From the NCBI RefSeq assembly GCF_002327105.1, contig NZ_CP023406.1:2666001-2730000 (forward strand): DNA of 64,000 bases, written 5' to 3'. The position numbers and the translations under genes were made by a program. Origin of the DNA: Luteimonas chenhongjianii (GTDB taxonomy: Bacteria; Pseudomonadota; Gammaproteobacteria; Xanthomonadales; Xanthomonadaceae). The notes under the pieces are model-generated. The model ran no database searches, was not told the DNA's origin, and was given only the letters and a program-made list of their open reading frames with translations. Positions 18,518-26,209 of this stretch are shown here, piece after piece; position 1 is the stretch's first letter, and each line of letters begins with the position of its first letter.

Positions 18518-20149
18518 TCAGATGTTCCGCGCCGTGTTGATGATGTTGACCCCGTCGAAGCGCGTGGTCGCCGAGCCGTGCGAAACCGCCGAGACCTGGC
18601 TGGGCTGGCCCTTGCCGTCGAAGAACGAGCCACCGAGGCGGAAGTCGCGCTCGTCGCAGATCGCAGAACACGCGTTCCAGAACTCCGGCGTGCGGATCTG
18701 GTAGGCGGCATCCTCGACCATGCCCGCGATTTCGCCGTTACGGATCTCGTAATAGAGCTGGCCGCCGAACTGCGCGTTGTAGCGCTGCTGGTCGATCGAA
18801 TACGAGCCACGGCCATGGATGTAGATGCCGCGTTCGACGTCGCCGATCATCTCCTTCACCGTCAATGGCGCCTTGCCCGGCGCCAACGACACGTTGGGCA
18901 TGCGCTGGAACTGCACGCTCGACCACGAGTCCGCATAGCTGCAGCCGTCGGATTCACTCTTGCCGAGGATGTGCGCCTGGTCGCGCGTGGCCTGGTAGTC
19001 AACGAGCACGCCGTCCTTGATCAGGTTCCATTGCTTCGTCGGTACGCCTTCGTCGTCGTAGCCGACCGCCCCGAGGCTGCCGGGCCGGGTCTTGTCGGCC
19101 ACGAAATTGACGATATCGCTGCCCCAGCGATAGCCCGAGTCGCGCTTGTCGATCGTGGCGAAGCTGGTACCGGCGTAGTTGGCTTCGTAGCCGAGCACCC
19201 GGTCGAGTTCCAGCGGATGGCCGACGTTCTCGTGGATGGTCAGGAACAGGTTCGACGGATCGAGCACCAGGTCGTAGCGACCCGGCTTCACGCCCGGCGC
19301 GGCGAGCTTCTCGCGCGCCTGGCGCGCGGCGGCGGTGGCGTCTGCGCGCATGTCGTAGGCCTGGCCGTAGGCGACCACGCCGCCGGGCAGTTCGAAGCGC
19401 TGCGCGGGATCGGGCGTCAGGTATTCGTAACCCAGGCCCATCGGCGAAGACAGGCCGTCGCGGGTGCGGAACTTGCCGCTGGCCTTGTCCACGGCGGTGA
19501 CCGTGAACGGCGCCCAGATCCGGTGCACATCCTGGTCGATGTAGGAGCCGTCGGTGCTGGCGAAGTACTTCTGCTCGTTGACCAGGAACATCCGCGAGCT
19601 GACGAAATCCGCGCCGGCGGCGGTGGCCGCGGCATTGACGTCCATCAGCAGCGCGACCTTTTCCTCCAGCGGCACGGTCATGCCGTTGCGGCGCACCGGC
19701 GTTGCCCAGGCCACCTCGCCGACGCCGCGCACCGGGGCCAGCTGCACCGGCTCGCTCTGGATGCGCGCGTTGGCCTTCGCGATCGCGAGCGCCTGTCGCG
19801 TGGCCTCGGCGATGCCGTCGGGATCGAGCGCGCGCGTCGCGGCGAAGCCCCAGGCACCGTCGGCGAGCACGCGGATGCCGACGCCCGTCGACTCCTCGTT
19901 GACCACGTTCTCGACACGCGTCTCGCGGGTCATCACGTACTGGCGGAGATAGCGGCCGATGCGCACATCGCAATAACTGCCGCCGCCATCACGCGACACC
20001 TGCAGCGCGACATCCGCGAGCCGCTTCTTCAGCGCAGGATCGAGCGTACTGGCGAGTTCCTCGGCGGCGATTGCGCGTCCGATGCCACCGGGCAGCAGCA
20101 GGCTGCCCAGTCCGATCCCGCCGTAGGCCATGAAGTCGCGACGTCGCAT
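18518..20149 (-). CDS. tldD: TldD-like zinc metallopeptidase with Tat leader (copy 2)
   Basis: A 543-aa paralogue of the preceding peptidase, alignable along its whole length. Zinc motif HENVGH in TIHENVGHPLELDRVLGYEA, and shared motifs GAVGYDDEGVPTKQWNLI and LGKSESDGCSYADSW. The N terminus RRRDFMAYGGIGLGSLLLP is a twin-arginine leader. It is a separate transcription unit: it has its own promoter and a possible terminator hairpin after it. The duplication looks old because the two proteins differ at many positions while all catalytic residues are kept in both. Either may pair with the PmbA-like protein. Confidence 0.88.
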   Translation of the reverse strand: MRRRDFMAYGGIGLGSLLLPGGIGRAIAAEELASTLDPALKKRLADVALQVSRDGGGSYCDVRIGRYLRQYVMTRETRVENVVNEESTGVGIRVLADGAWGFAATRALDPDGIAEATRQALAIAKANARIQSEPVQLAPVRGVGEVAWATPVRRNGMTVPLEEKVALLMDVNAAATAAGADFVSSRMFLVNEQKYFASTDGSYIDQDVHRIWAPFTVTAVDKASGKFRTRDGLSSPMGLGYEYLTPDPAQRFELPGGVVAYGQAYDMRADATAAARQAREKLAAPGVKPGRYDLVLDPSNLFLTIHENVGHPLELDRVLGYEANYAGTSFATIDKRDSGYRWGSDIVNFVADKTRPGSLGAVGYDDEGVPTKQWNLIKDGVLVDYQATRDQAHILGKSESDGCSYADSWSSVQFQRMPNVSLAPGKAPLTVKEMIGDVERGIYIHGRGSYSIDQQRYNAQFGGQLYYEIRNGEIAGMVEDAAYQIRTPEFWNACSAICDERDFRLGGSFFDGKGQPSQVSAVSHGSATTRFDGVNIINTARNI

Positions 20150-20189
20150 TGCATTTTTCTCCCCGCGGCGATGGCCGCATATCGCCCCG

Positions 20190-20219
20190 ATTCTTCTGTG
20201 CGGGCGAGGTGCGCGTCAA
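20190..20219 (-). promoter_or_regulatory. Promoter of tldD copy 2
   Basis: On the minus strand, TTGACG (20219-20214) and AAGAAT (20195-20190) are separated by 18 bases, as before the paralogue. The 5' leader to the ATG is about 35 bases. Confidence 0.6.
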
Positions 20220-20336
20220 ATGACGACGCGCGTCGCATTGCATCGGCCGCCCCGGTTTCCGCCACCATCGGCACATGCATGCCCCCCTGCCCGGCCCTAT
20301 GCTTGCGCGCTGTCCCCCATGCCCGGAACCCACCGA

Positions 20337-22148
20337 ATGCGCCGTTCCCTGCTCGCCGTCGCCGTGCTCACCGCTGCCCTCGCCGGCTGCAACCGCGAGG
20401 CACCGACCACGCCCGCCGCGGCCCCGGATGGCGTCACCACCAACGCTGCCTCGCAGGCCGACGCCGCGTTCGCCGAGCTGTCGAAGCGCTTCCTCGACGA
20501 GTCGATGCGGATGGCGCCGATCTCGGCCACGCAGATCGGCGATCACCGTTTCGACAGCGAAGTGGACGATCTCTCCGAAGCCGGCCGCCAGGCAGGCCTC
20601 GACTTCAGCCGCCGCTATCTCGCCGAACTCGATGCGATCGATCTCGCGCAGCTCTCGCGCGACAACCATGTCGATGCATTGATCCTGAGGAACACGCTCG
20701 AGTACGGGATCTGGGACACCGAGACGATGCAGAGCTGGGCCTGGGATCCGCAGATCTACAGCGGGCTGGCCGGTGGCGCGATCTACAGCCTGATGGCGCG
20801 CGAGTTCGCGCCGATGCCCGAGCGCCTGAAGTCGGCGACCGCGCGCATGGAGAAGGTCCCCACGATCCTCGCGCAGGCACGGGAGAACCTCGATCCGGCG
20901 CGCGTACCGGCGACGCATGCGCGCACCGTGGCTGCGCAGAACAAGGGCGTGCTGTCGCTGATCGAGACCTTCATCACGCCCAATGCCGAGCAGCTGCAGG
21001 GTGAGGACCGGACGCGCCTGGACGCCGCGGTCGAAACCCTGCGCGCGGCGGTCGACGAACATCAGACCTGGCTCGACGGCACCCTGGTGCCCAATGCCAA
21101 GGGCGAGTTCCGCATCGGCGCGGACAAGTACGACCAGAAGCTCAAGTTCGCGCTCAATTCCTCGCTGAGCCGCCAGGACATCCGCCAGCGCGCCGAAGCC
21201 GAGCTGAGCCGCATCCGCGACGAGATGTATGTCGTCGCCCAGGCGGTGCTGAAGGATCGCGAAGACGCGCCGGAAACGCCGGCCCAGCCGAGCGAGGACC
21301 AGCGCCAGGCTGCGATCGAAGCGGCGATGGAAGTCGCCTACGCCGACAAGCCGGGCCGCGACGAGGTCGTCGATTTCGCCCGTCACACGCTCGATGTCGC
21401 CACCGACTTCACCCGCAGCAACGACCTGGTCACCGTGCCCGAGGATCCGGTCAAGATCATCCTGATGCCCGAGTTCCAGCGTGGCGTCGCGGTCGCCTAC
21501 TGCGATTCGCCCGGCCCGCTCGACAAGGGTCTGGACACCTACTACGCGATCTCGCCGATTCCCGACGACTGGGACGACGGCCAGGTGGATTCGTTCCTGC
21601 GCGAATACAACAAGCACATGATCCACGTGCTCACGATCCACGAGGCGATGCCGGGCCATTACCTCGAGGGCGCGCATTCGGTCGGCCACCCCTCGACGCT
21701 GCGCGCGGTGTTCCGTTCCGGGCCGTTCGCCGAAGGCTGGGCGGTCTACACCGAGCGGATGATGGCCGACGCCGGATACGCCGACAACGATCCGCTGTTC
21801 CGGCTGATGCAGCTGAAGTTCTATGCGCGCGCGGTTGCCAACGCAGTGCTCGACCAGGGCGTGCACGTGGACAACTGGACCAAGGAACAGGCGATGGACC
21901 TGATGGTGCGCCAGACCTTCCAGCAGCAGAGCGAAGCCGAAGGCAAGTGGATCCGCGCGCAGTTGTCGTCCACCCAGCTCGCTACGTATTTCGTCGGCGC
22001 GCAGGAACACTTCGATGCGCGTCAGGCCGCCGAGGCCAAGGCCGGCGAAGCCTTCAACCTCAAGCAGTACCACGACGGCATGCTGGCCCGGGGCGCACCG
22101 CCGGTGCGGTTCGCGCGTCAGCTGATGCTGGACGAGGCGATCGAGTAA
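20337..22148 (+). CDS. DUF885 family lipoprotein, putative metallopeptidase
   Basis: A 603-aa envelope protein. The lipoprotein signal peptide ends in LAGC (Cys near residue 18 from ATG 20337; an alternative ATG lies 18 bases upstream). DUF885 hallmark motifs are present: RFLDESMRMAPISATQIGDHR near the N terminus, and IHEAMPGHYLEG (HExxxH zinc motif) with FAEGWAVYTERMM in the C-terminal half. Members are predicted zinc peptidases of the M3-like gluzincin group. Substrates are unknown. It is divergent from tldD copy 2, and the whole neighbourhood is rich in putative peptidases. Confidence 0.88.
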   Translation: MRRSLLAVAVLTAALAGCNREAPTTPAAAPDGVTTNAASQADAAFAELSKRFLDESMRMAPISATQIGDHRFDSEVDDLSEAGRQAGLDFSRRYLAELDAIDLAQLSRDNHVDALILRNTLEYGIWDTETMQSWAWDPQIYSGLAGGAIYSLMAREFAPMPERLKSATARMEKVPTILAQARENLDPARVPATHARTVAAQNKGVLSLIETFITPNAEQLQGEDRTRLDAAVETLRAAVDEHQTWLDGTLVPNAKGEFRIGADKYDQKLKFALNSSLSRQDIRQRAEAELSRIRDEMYVVAQAVLKDREDAPETPAQPSEDQRQAAIEAAMEVAYADKPGRDEVVDFARHTLDVATDFTRSNDLVTVPEDPVKIILMPEFQRGVAVAYCDSPGPLDKGLDTYYAISPIPDDWDDGQVDSFLREYNKHMIHVLTIHEAMPGHYLEGAHSVGHPSTLRAVFRSGPFAEGWAVYTERMMADAGYADNDPLFRLMQLKFYARAVANAVLDQGVHVDNWTKEQAMDLMVRQTFQQQSEAEGKWIRAQLSSTQLATYFVGAQEHFDARQAAEAKAGEAFNLKQYHDGMLARGAPPVRFARQLMLDEAIE

Positions 22149-22298
22149 AGCCGGCAGCGTCTACGGCCGGCGCCGGAAAAGCGCCGGTGGCACCGAAGGC
22201 GCGGCGATGCCCGCGCCCACATCTTCGACTGCGACCGGCGCCGGCGTGGCAGCGCCCCGCTTCAACGCGACCCGACCGCCGCCGCGGCGAGCCCGGCC

Positions 22299-23375
22299 CT
22301 AGCCCCGGGCCGCCTCGAACGCTTCGGCCAGGGTCTGCACGCGCCCGCAGTAGCTCGGGTCATAGCCGGGCAACAGGCCCAGATCGCGGCGGAATCCATC
22401 GCTGCGCAGCAGTGCCAGCAACTCGGTGATGCGGCCCGATTCGAGCACGTCGTTGTGGCACAGGAAGAAATAGTGCTCGGTGACCAGCGGGAAGAACTCC
22501 AGCCCATACTTGCGCGCAGGCGGTTCCAGCGCGAAGCCCACATCCGCAAGCCCGCTGGCCACATAGGCCGACACCGCGGCGTGGGTGAGTTCCTCGACAT
22601 CGCAGGCGCGGATGCGCTCGAAGCCGATGCCGTGGCGCGCGAGCATCGTTTCCAGCAACAGGCGCGTGCCGGAGCCGGGCTGGCGATGGATCATGCGGAT
22701 GTCCGGGCGTTCCAGATCCTGCAGCGTGTGGATACCGCGCGGATTGCCCGCCGCCAGCACCAGGCCCTGGCGGCGCATCGCCAGGTGGATCACGCGGTCG
22801 GCGTCGAGATCGAGCCGGTCGCGGTAGTGCGCGAACAGCGCAGGCTCGAGATCGCCGATCGGCAGGTGCAGACCGGCGATGTCGCAGGCCCCGCTACGCA
22901 GCGCAACCAGCGCGTCCTCCGGACTGCGGTACTTGAGGTCCAGCGGGAGTCCGGTCTCGGCCATCGCCCGGCGCAGCGTCTCAACGCCGAATCCGTGCGA
23001 GGCGTGGATGCGCAGCGGCGTCGACTGCGCGCTGACGATGCGCTCGAGCTCCGCTTCGAGTTCGGTCGCCAGGCTGTCGAGGGTCGGTGACAGGCGCGCG
23101 GCGATCCGGCTGTCCGCCCAGACCAGGCTCTCGCCGATGGGCGTGAGCCGCGCGCCGCGGCCCCGGGTCATGCGCAGCAGCGGCTGGCCGAATACCGCAG
23201 CCGCGTCCTGCAACTGCCCCCAGGCATAGCGGTAGGACAGATCGACCTTGCGCGCGGCCGCGGCCAGTGAGCCGGTGGCCCGCACCGCGACCAGCAGTTC
23301 CAGCAGATGCGGTGGCAGGCGTTCGCCGCTTGCGCTTTCCAGTTCCCAGCGCGGCCGGATCCGGACCTTGTACAT
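22299..23375 (-). CDS. ModE-like HTH regulator with molybdate/substrate-binding domain
   Basis: A 358-aa transcription factor. The N-terminal LysR/ModE-type helix-turn-helix is at LLELLVAVRATGSLAAAARKVDLSYRYAWGQL. The C-terminal half (from about residue 120) is a periplasmic-binding-protein-like sensor domain (PLRIHASHGFGVETLRRAM, MIHRQPGSGTRLLLETML, GLADVGFALEPPA), as in regulators that bind molybdate, tungstate or small anions. ATG 23375 is preceded by GGGGAG. It is divergent from the OFA transporter and formate dehydrogenase genes, which it probably controls in response to molybdenum or formate status; this is inference from context. Confidence 0.85.
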   Translation of the reverse strand: MYKVRIRPRWELESASGERLPPHLLELLVAVRATGSLAAAARKVDLSYRYAWGQLQDAAAVFGQPLLRMTRGRGARLTPIGESLVWADSRIAARLSPTLDSLATELEAELERIVSAQSTPLRIHASHGFGVETLRRAMAETGLPLDLKYRSPEDALVALRSGACDIAGLHLPIGDLEPALFAHYRDRLDLDADRVIHLAMRRQGLVLAAGNPRGIHTLQDLERPDIRMIHRQPGSGTRLLLETMLARHGIGFERIRACDVEELTHAAVSAYVASGLADVGFALEPPARKYGLEFFPLVTEHYFFLCHNDVLESGRITELLALLRSDGFRRDLGLLPGYDPSYCGRVQTLAEAFEAARG

Positions 23376-23426
23376 GTGCACTCCCCTGCCCGGCGGCCGC
23401 GGCAGTGCTGCCCCTGACCGCCACTT

Positions 23427-23526
23427 CAATATGTTCTTCAAAGCCGGATAGTCGACCATTGGATCTGGCGATACAAGGCATGCGCGCGTACCGTTGCGAC
23501 GATCTGTCGCAGCCAATATGTTTTTC
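23427..23526. promoter_or_regulatory. Divergent promoter region with direct repeats
   Basis: CAATATGTTCTTC (23427-23439) and CAATATGTTTTTC (23514-23526) are direct repeats (12/13 identical) whose starts are 87 bases apart, in a 205-bp gap that is AT-rich against a GC-rich background. A short inverted repeat GCGAC/GTCGC lies between them. Candidate binding sites of the ModE-like regulator. Confidence 0.45.
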
Positions 23527-23580
23527 GGAGCATAAAGCGCGATCGAAAACGCCAGTCGCATATGAAATCGGGGGAGATCC

Positions 23581-25263
23581 ATGGCCAACAGTTCCGCACT
23601 ACCGCTTCCAGCCAGCGCGCCGGAGAGCAGCCTGCTTTCGAAGGAGCGCATCATCGCCAGGCCCGGCTTCAACCGCTGGCTGGTACCGCCGGCCGCACTG
23701 GCCATCCACCTGTGCATCGGCATGGCCTACGGCTTCAGCGTGTTCTGGCTGCCGTTGTCGATGGCTGTCGGGATTACCGCGCCCGTGGCCTGTGGCCCGG
23801 AGATGGGCTTCTTCGCGCGGATCACCTCGGCCAGCTGCGACTGGCAGATCAGCGAGCTGCAGTGGATGTACACGCTGTTCTTCGTGCTGCTGGGCTGCTC
23901 GGCGGCGATCTGGGGCGGCTGGCTGGAACGCGTCGGTCCGCGCAAGGCGGGCTTCGTCGCCGCGCTGTGCTGGTGCGGCGGCCTGCTGATCTCGGCGCTG
24001 GGCGTGCACCTGCATCAGATCTGGATGCTGTGGCTGGGCTCGGGCGTGATCGGCGGCATCGGCCTGGGTCTGGGCTACATCTCGCCGGTGTCGACGCTGA
24101 TCAAGTGGTTCCCGGACCGCCGCGGCATGGCCACCGGCATGGCGATCATGGGTTTCGGCGGCGGCGCGCTGATCGGCAGCCCACTGGCCGACATGCTGAT
24201 GCGCCATTTCGCCAGCCCGACCTCGGTCGGCGTCAAGGAAACCTTCCTGGTCATGGCCGCGGTCTACTTCGTCTTCATGATGGCCGGCGCGTTCGGCTAT
24301 CGCGTGCCCCCGACCGGCTGGAAGCCCAAGGGCTGGACGCCGCCGCCGGCGAGCAACAACGCCATGATCACCCAGGGCCACGTGCACGTGAAGCGCGTCT
24401 GGGGCATTCCGCAGTTCTGGCTGGTGTGGGCGGTGCTGTGCCTCAACGTCTCGGCCGGTATCGGCGTGCTCGGCCTGGCCTCGCCGATGCTGCAGGAGAT
24501 GTTCGGCGGTCGCCTGATCGGGGTCGACGCCGGTTTCCGTGAGCTGAGCGCCGAGCAGCTGTCGGCGATCGCCGCGATCGCCGCGGGCTTCGTCGGCCTG
24601 TTGAGCCTGGCCAACATCATCGGCCGCTTCTTCTGGGCCTCGATGTCGGACAAGTTCGGGCGCAAGGTCACGTACTCGATCTTCTTCGTGCTCGGCATCG
24701 CGCTCTACGCCGCTGCGCCGACACTCGGCAACGCCGGCTCCATCGCGCTGTTCGTCGCGGCGTTCTGCGTGATCCTGTCGATGTACGGCGGCGGCTTCGC
24801 CACGGTGCCGGCATATCTGGCCGACCTGTTCGGCACCCAGCATGTCGGCGCGATCCACGGCCGCCTGCTGACCGCCTGGGCGACGGCCGGCATCATCGGC
24901 CCGCTGGTGATCGGCTACATGCGCGAATACCAGCTCGGCATGGGCATGCCGCCGTCCCAGGTCTACAACACCACGATGTACATCCTCGCCGGGATGCTCG
25001 CGCTGGGCCTGGTCTGCAACCTGCTGGTGCGGCCGGTCAACGCGAAGTACTTCATGACCCCCGACGAACTGGCGCGCGAGAAGCAGCTGGCCCACGAGAA
25101 GGTCGACGCATCCGGCAAGTCGCTGATCAGCCAGGACGAGATGGACCGCATCGGCGCCGGCGGCAATCCGCTGCTCGTGGCGTTCTGCTGGGCCGCAGTG
25201 GGCATTCCGCTGGCCTTCGGCATCTGGAAAACGCTGGAAAAAGCACTGGTGCTTTTCTCCTGA
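23581..25263 (+). CDS. OFA-family MFS transporter (oxalate/formate antiporter family)
   Basis: A 560-aa inner-membrane carrier with about 12 hydrophobic helices. OFA-type features: the N-terminal helix LAIHLCIGMAYGFSVFWLPL, an extended first loop with two cysteines (CGPEMGFFARITSASCDW), and the MFS loops (GRKVTYSIFFVLGIALY). C-terminal segments such as VYNTTMYILAGMLALGLVC follow. The neighbouring FdhD and formate-dehydrogenase-like genes make formate or oxalate the likely substrate, although this is inference. GGGGGAG just before the ATG gives a strong ribosome site. Confidence 0.88.
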   Translation: MANSSALPLPASAPESSLLSKERIIARPGFNRWLVPPAALAIHLCIGMAYGFSVFWLPLSMAVGITAPVACGPEMGFFARITSASCDWQISELQWMYTLFFVLLGCSAAIWGGWLERVGPRKAGFVAALCWCGGLLISALGVHLHQIWMLWLGSGVIGGIGLGLGYISPVSTLIKWFPDRRGMATGMAIMGFGGGALIGSPLADMLMRHFASPTSVGVKETFLVMAAVYFVFMMAGAFGYRVPPTGWKPKGWTPPPASNNAMITQGHVHVKRVWGIPQFWLVWAVLCLNVSAGIGVLGLASPMLQEMFGGRLIGVDAGFRELSAEQLSAIAAIAAGFVGLLSLANIIGRFFWASMSDKFGRKVTYSIFFVLGIALYAAAPTLGNAGSIALFVAAFCVILSMYGGGFATVPAYLADLFGTQHVGAIHGRLLTAWATAGIIGPLVIGYMREYQLGMGMPPSQVYNTTMYILAGMLALGLVCNLLVRPVNAKYFMTPDELAREKQLAHEKVDASGKSLISQDEMDRIGAGGNPLLVAFCWAAVGIPLAFGIWKTLEKALVLFS

Positions 25264-25306
25264 CATGGGCGGCGGCCGCTCACGCGGTCGCCGCTAACCT
25301 CACGCC

Positions 25307-26209
25307 ATGAACGATTCCCACGACAACCCGCAGCGCGCATCCGCTCCGCAGGCTTGCGACGCACCCGCCGGCGCGGTGCGCCGGCCCGTCGAGCGCTGGC
25401 GCGAAGGCGCCGTGCGCCACGTCGACGACCATGTCGCCGAAGAGGTGCCGGTGGCCTTCGTCTACAACGACGTGCCGTTCGCGGTGATGATGGCGACGCC
25501 TGCGGACCTGGAAGACTTCGCCCGCGGTTTCGCGCTCAGCGAGGGCATCGTCGCCTCGCCGGGCGATGTCGCCATCGAGCGTATCGAGCAGTTCATCGAG
25601 GGCACCGAGATCCGGCTGCGGATTCCCGAGGCCCGCGCCGAGGCACTGGCCTTGCGCCGCCGCAGCATGAGCGGCCGCAGTGGTTGCGGCGTCTGCGGCA
25701 GCGAACTGCTCGAGGCTGCGCTGCGTTATCCCGCGCCGGTGACGACGGATGTCCGGGTCGCGCCCGAAGCGCTCTCGCGTGCATTGCGCGCCTTGCGCGA
25801 TGCGCAGTCGATCGCCGCGTTGACCGGCGCGACCCACGCCGCAGGCTGGGCCTCGCTTGACGGCACGCTGCGGCTCGCGCGCGAGGACGTCGGTCGCCAC
25901 AACGCGCTCGACAAGCTGATCGGCGCGCTGCATGCCGAGGGTTTCGATCCCGCCGCCGGCTTTCTCGTCGTCACCAGCCGCGCCAGCTACGAAATGGCGA
26001 TGAAGGCCGCGAGCGTCGGCATCGCGCTGATGGCAGCGATCTCCGCGCCGACCGCGCTGGCGATCTCGCTGGCCGATCGCGCCCACCTCACCCTGATCGG
26101 CTTCGCCCGCGACGACGGGCACGCCGTCTACACCCATGCGCAGCGGTTGCTGCCGCCTTCGGCCGATGCGCCGACCGCCATGCGCCCAGGCAGGACCCAA
26201 GCACCATGA
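25307..26209 (+). CDS. fdhD: Formate dehydrogenase accessory sulfurtransferase FdhD
   Basis: A 300-aa cytoplasmic protein that passes sulfur from IscS to the molybdenum cofactor of formate dehydrogenases. The sulfur-carrier cysteines are in SGRSGCGVCGSELL (CxxC loop). The family core motifs EEVPVAFVYNDVPFAVMMAT, EDFARGFALSEGIV, LAREDVGRHNALDKLIG and LVVTSRASYEMAMKAA are all present. The stop overlaps the ATG of the oxidoreductase gene (ATGA), so FdhD is produced together with its probable client. Confidence 0.95.
   Translation: MNDSHDNPQRASAPQACDAPAGAVRRPVERWREGAVRHVDDHVAEEVPVAFVYNDVPFAVMMATPADLEDFARGFALSEGIVASPGDVAIERIEQFIEGTEIRLRIPEARAEALALRRRSMSGRSGCGVCGSELLEAALRYPAPVTTDVRVAPEALSRALRALRDAQSIAALTGATHAAGWASLDGTLRLAREDVGRHNALDKLIGALHAEGFDPAAGFLVVTSRASYEMAMKAASVGIALMAAISAPTALAISLADRAHLTLIGFARDDGHAVYTHAQRLLPPSADAPTAMRPGRTQAP

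Noticed and set aside
22167..22187. Hairpin CCGGCGC/GCGCCGG after the DUF885 gene as terminator
   Set aside because: Short stem without a T-tract in GC-rich DNA; expected by chance.
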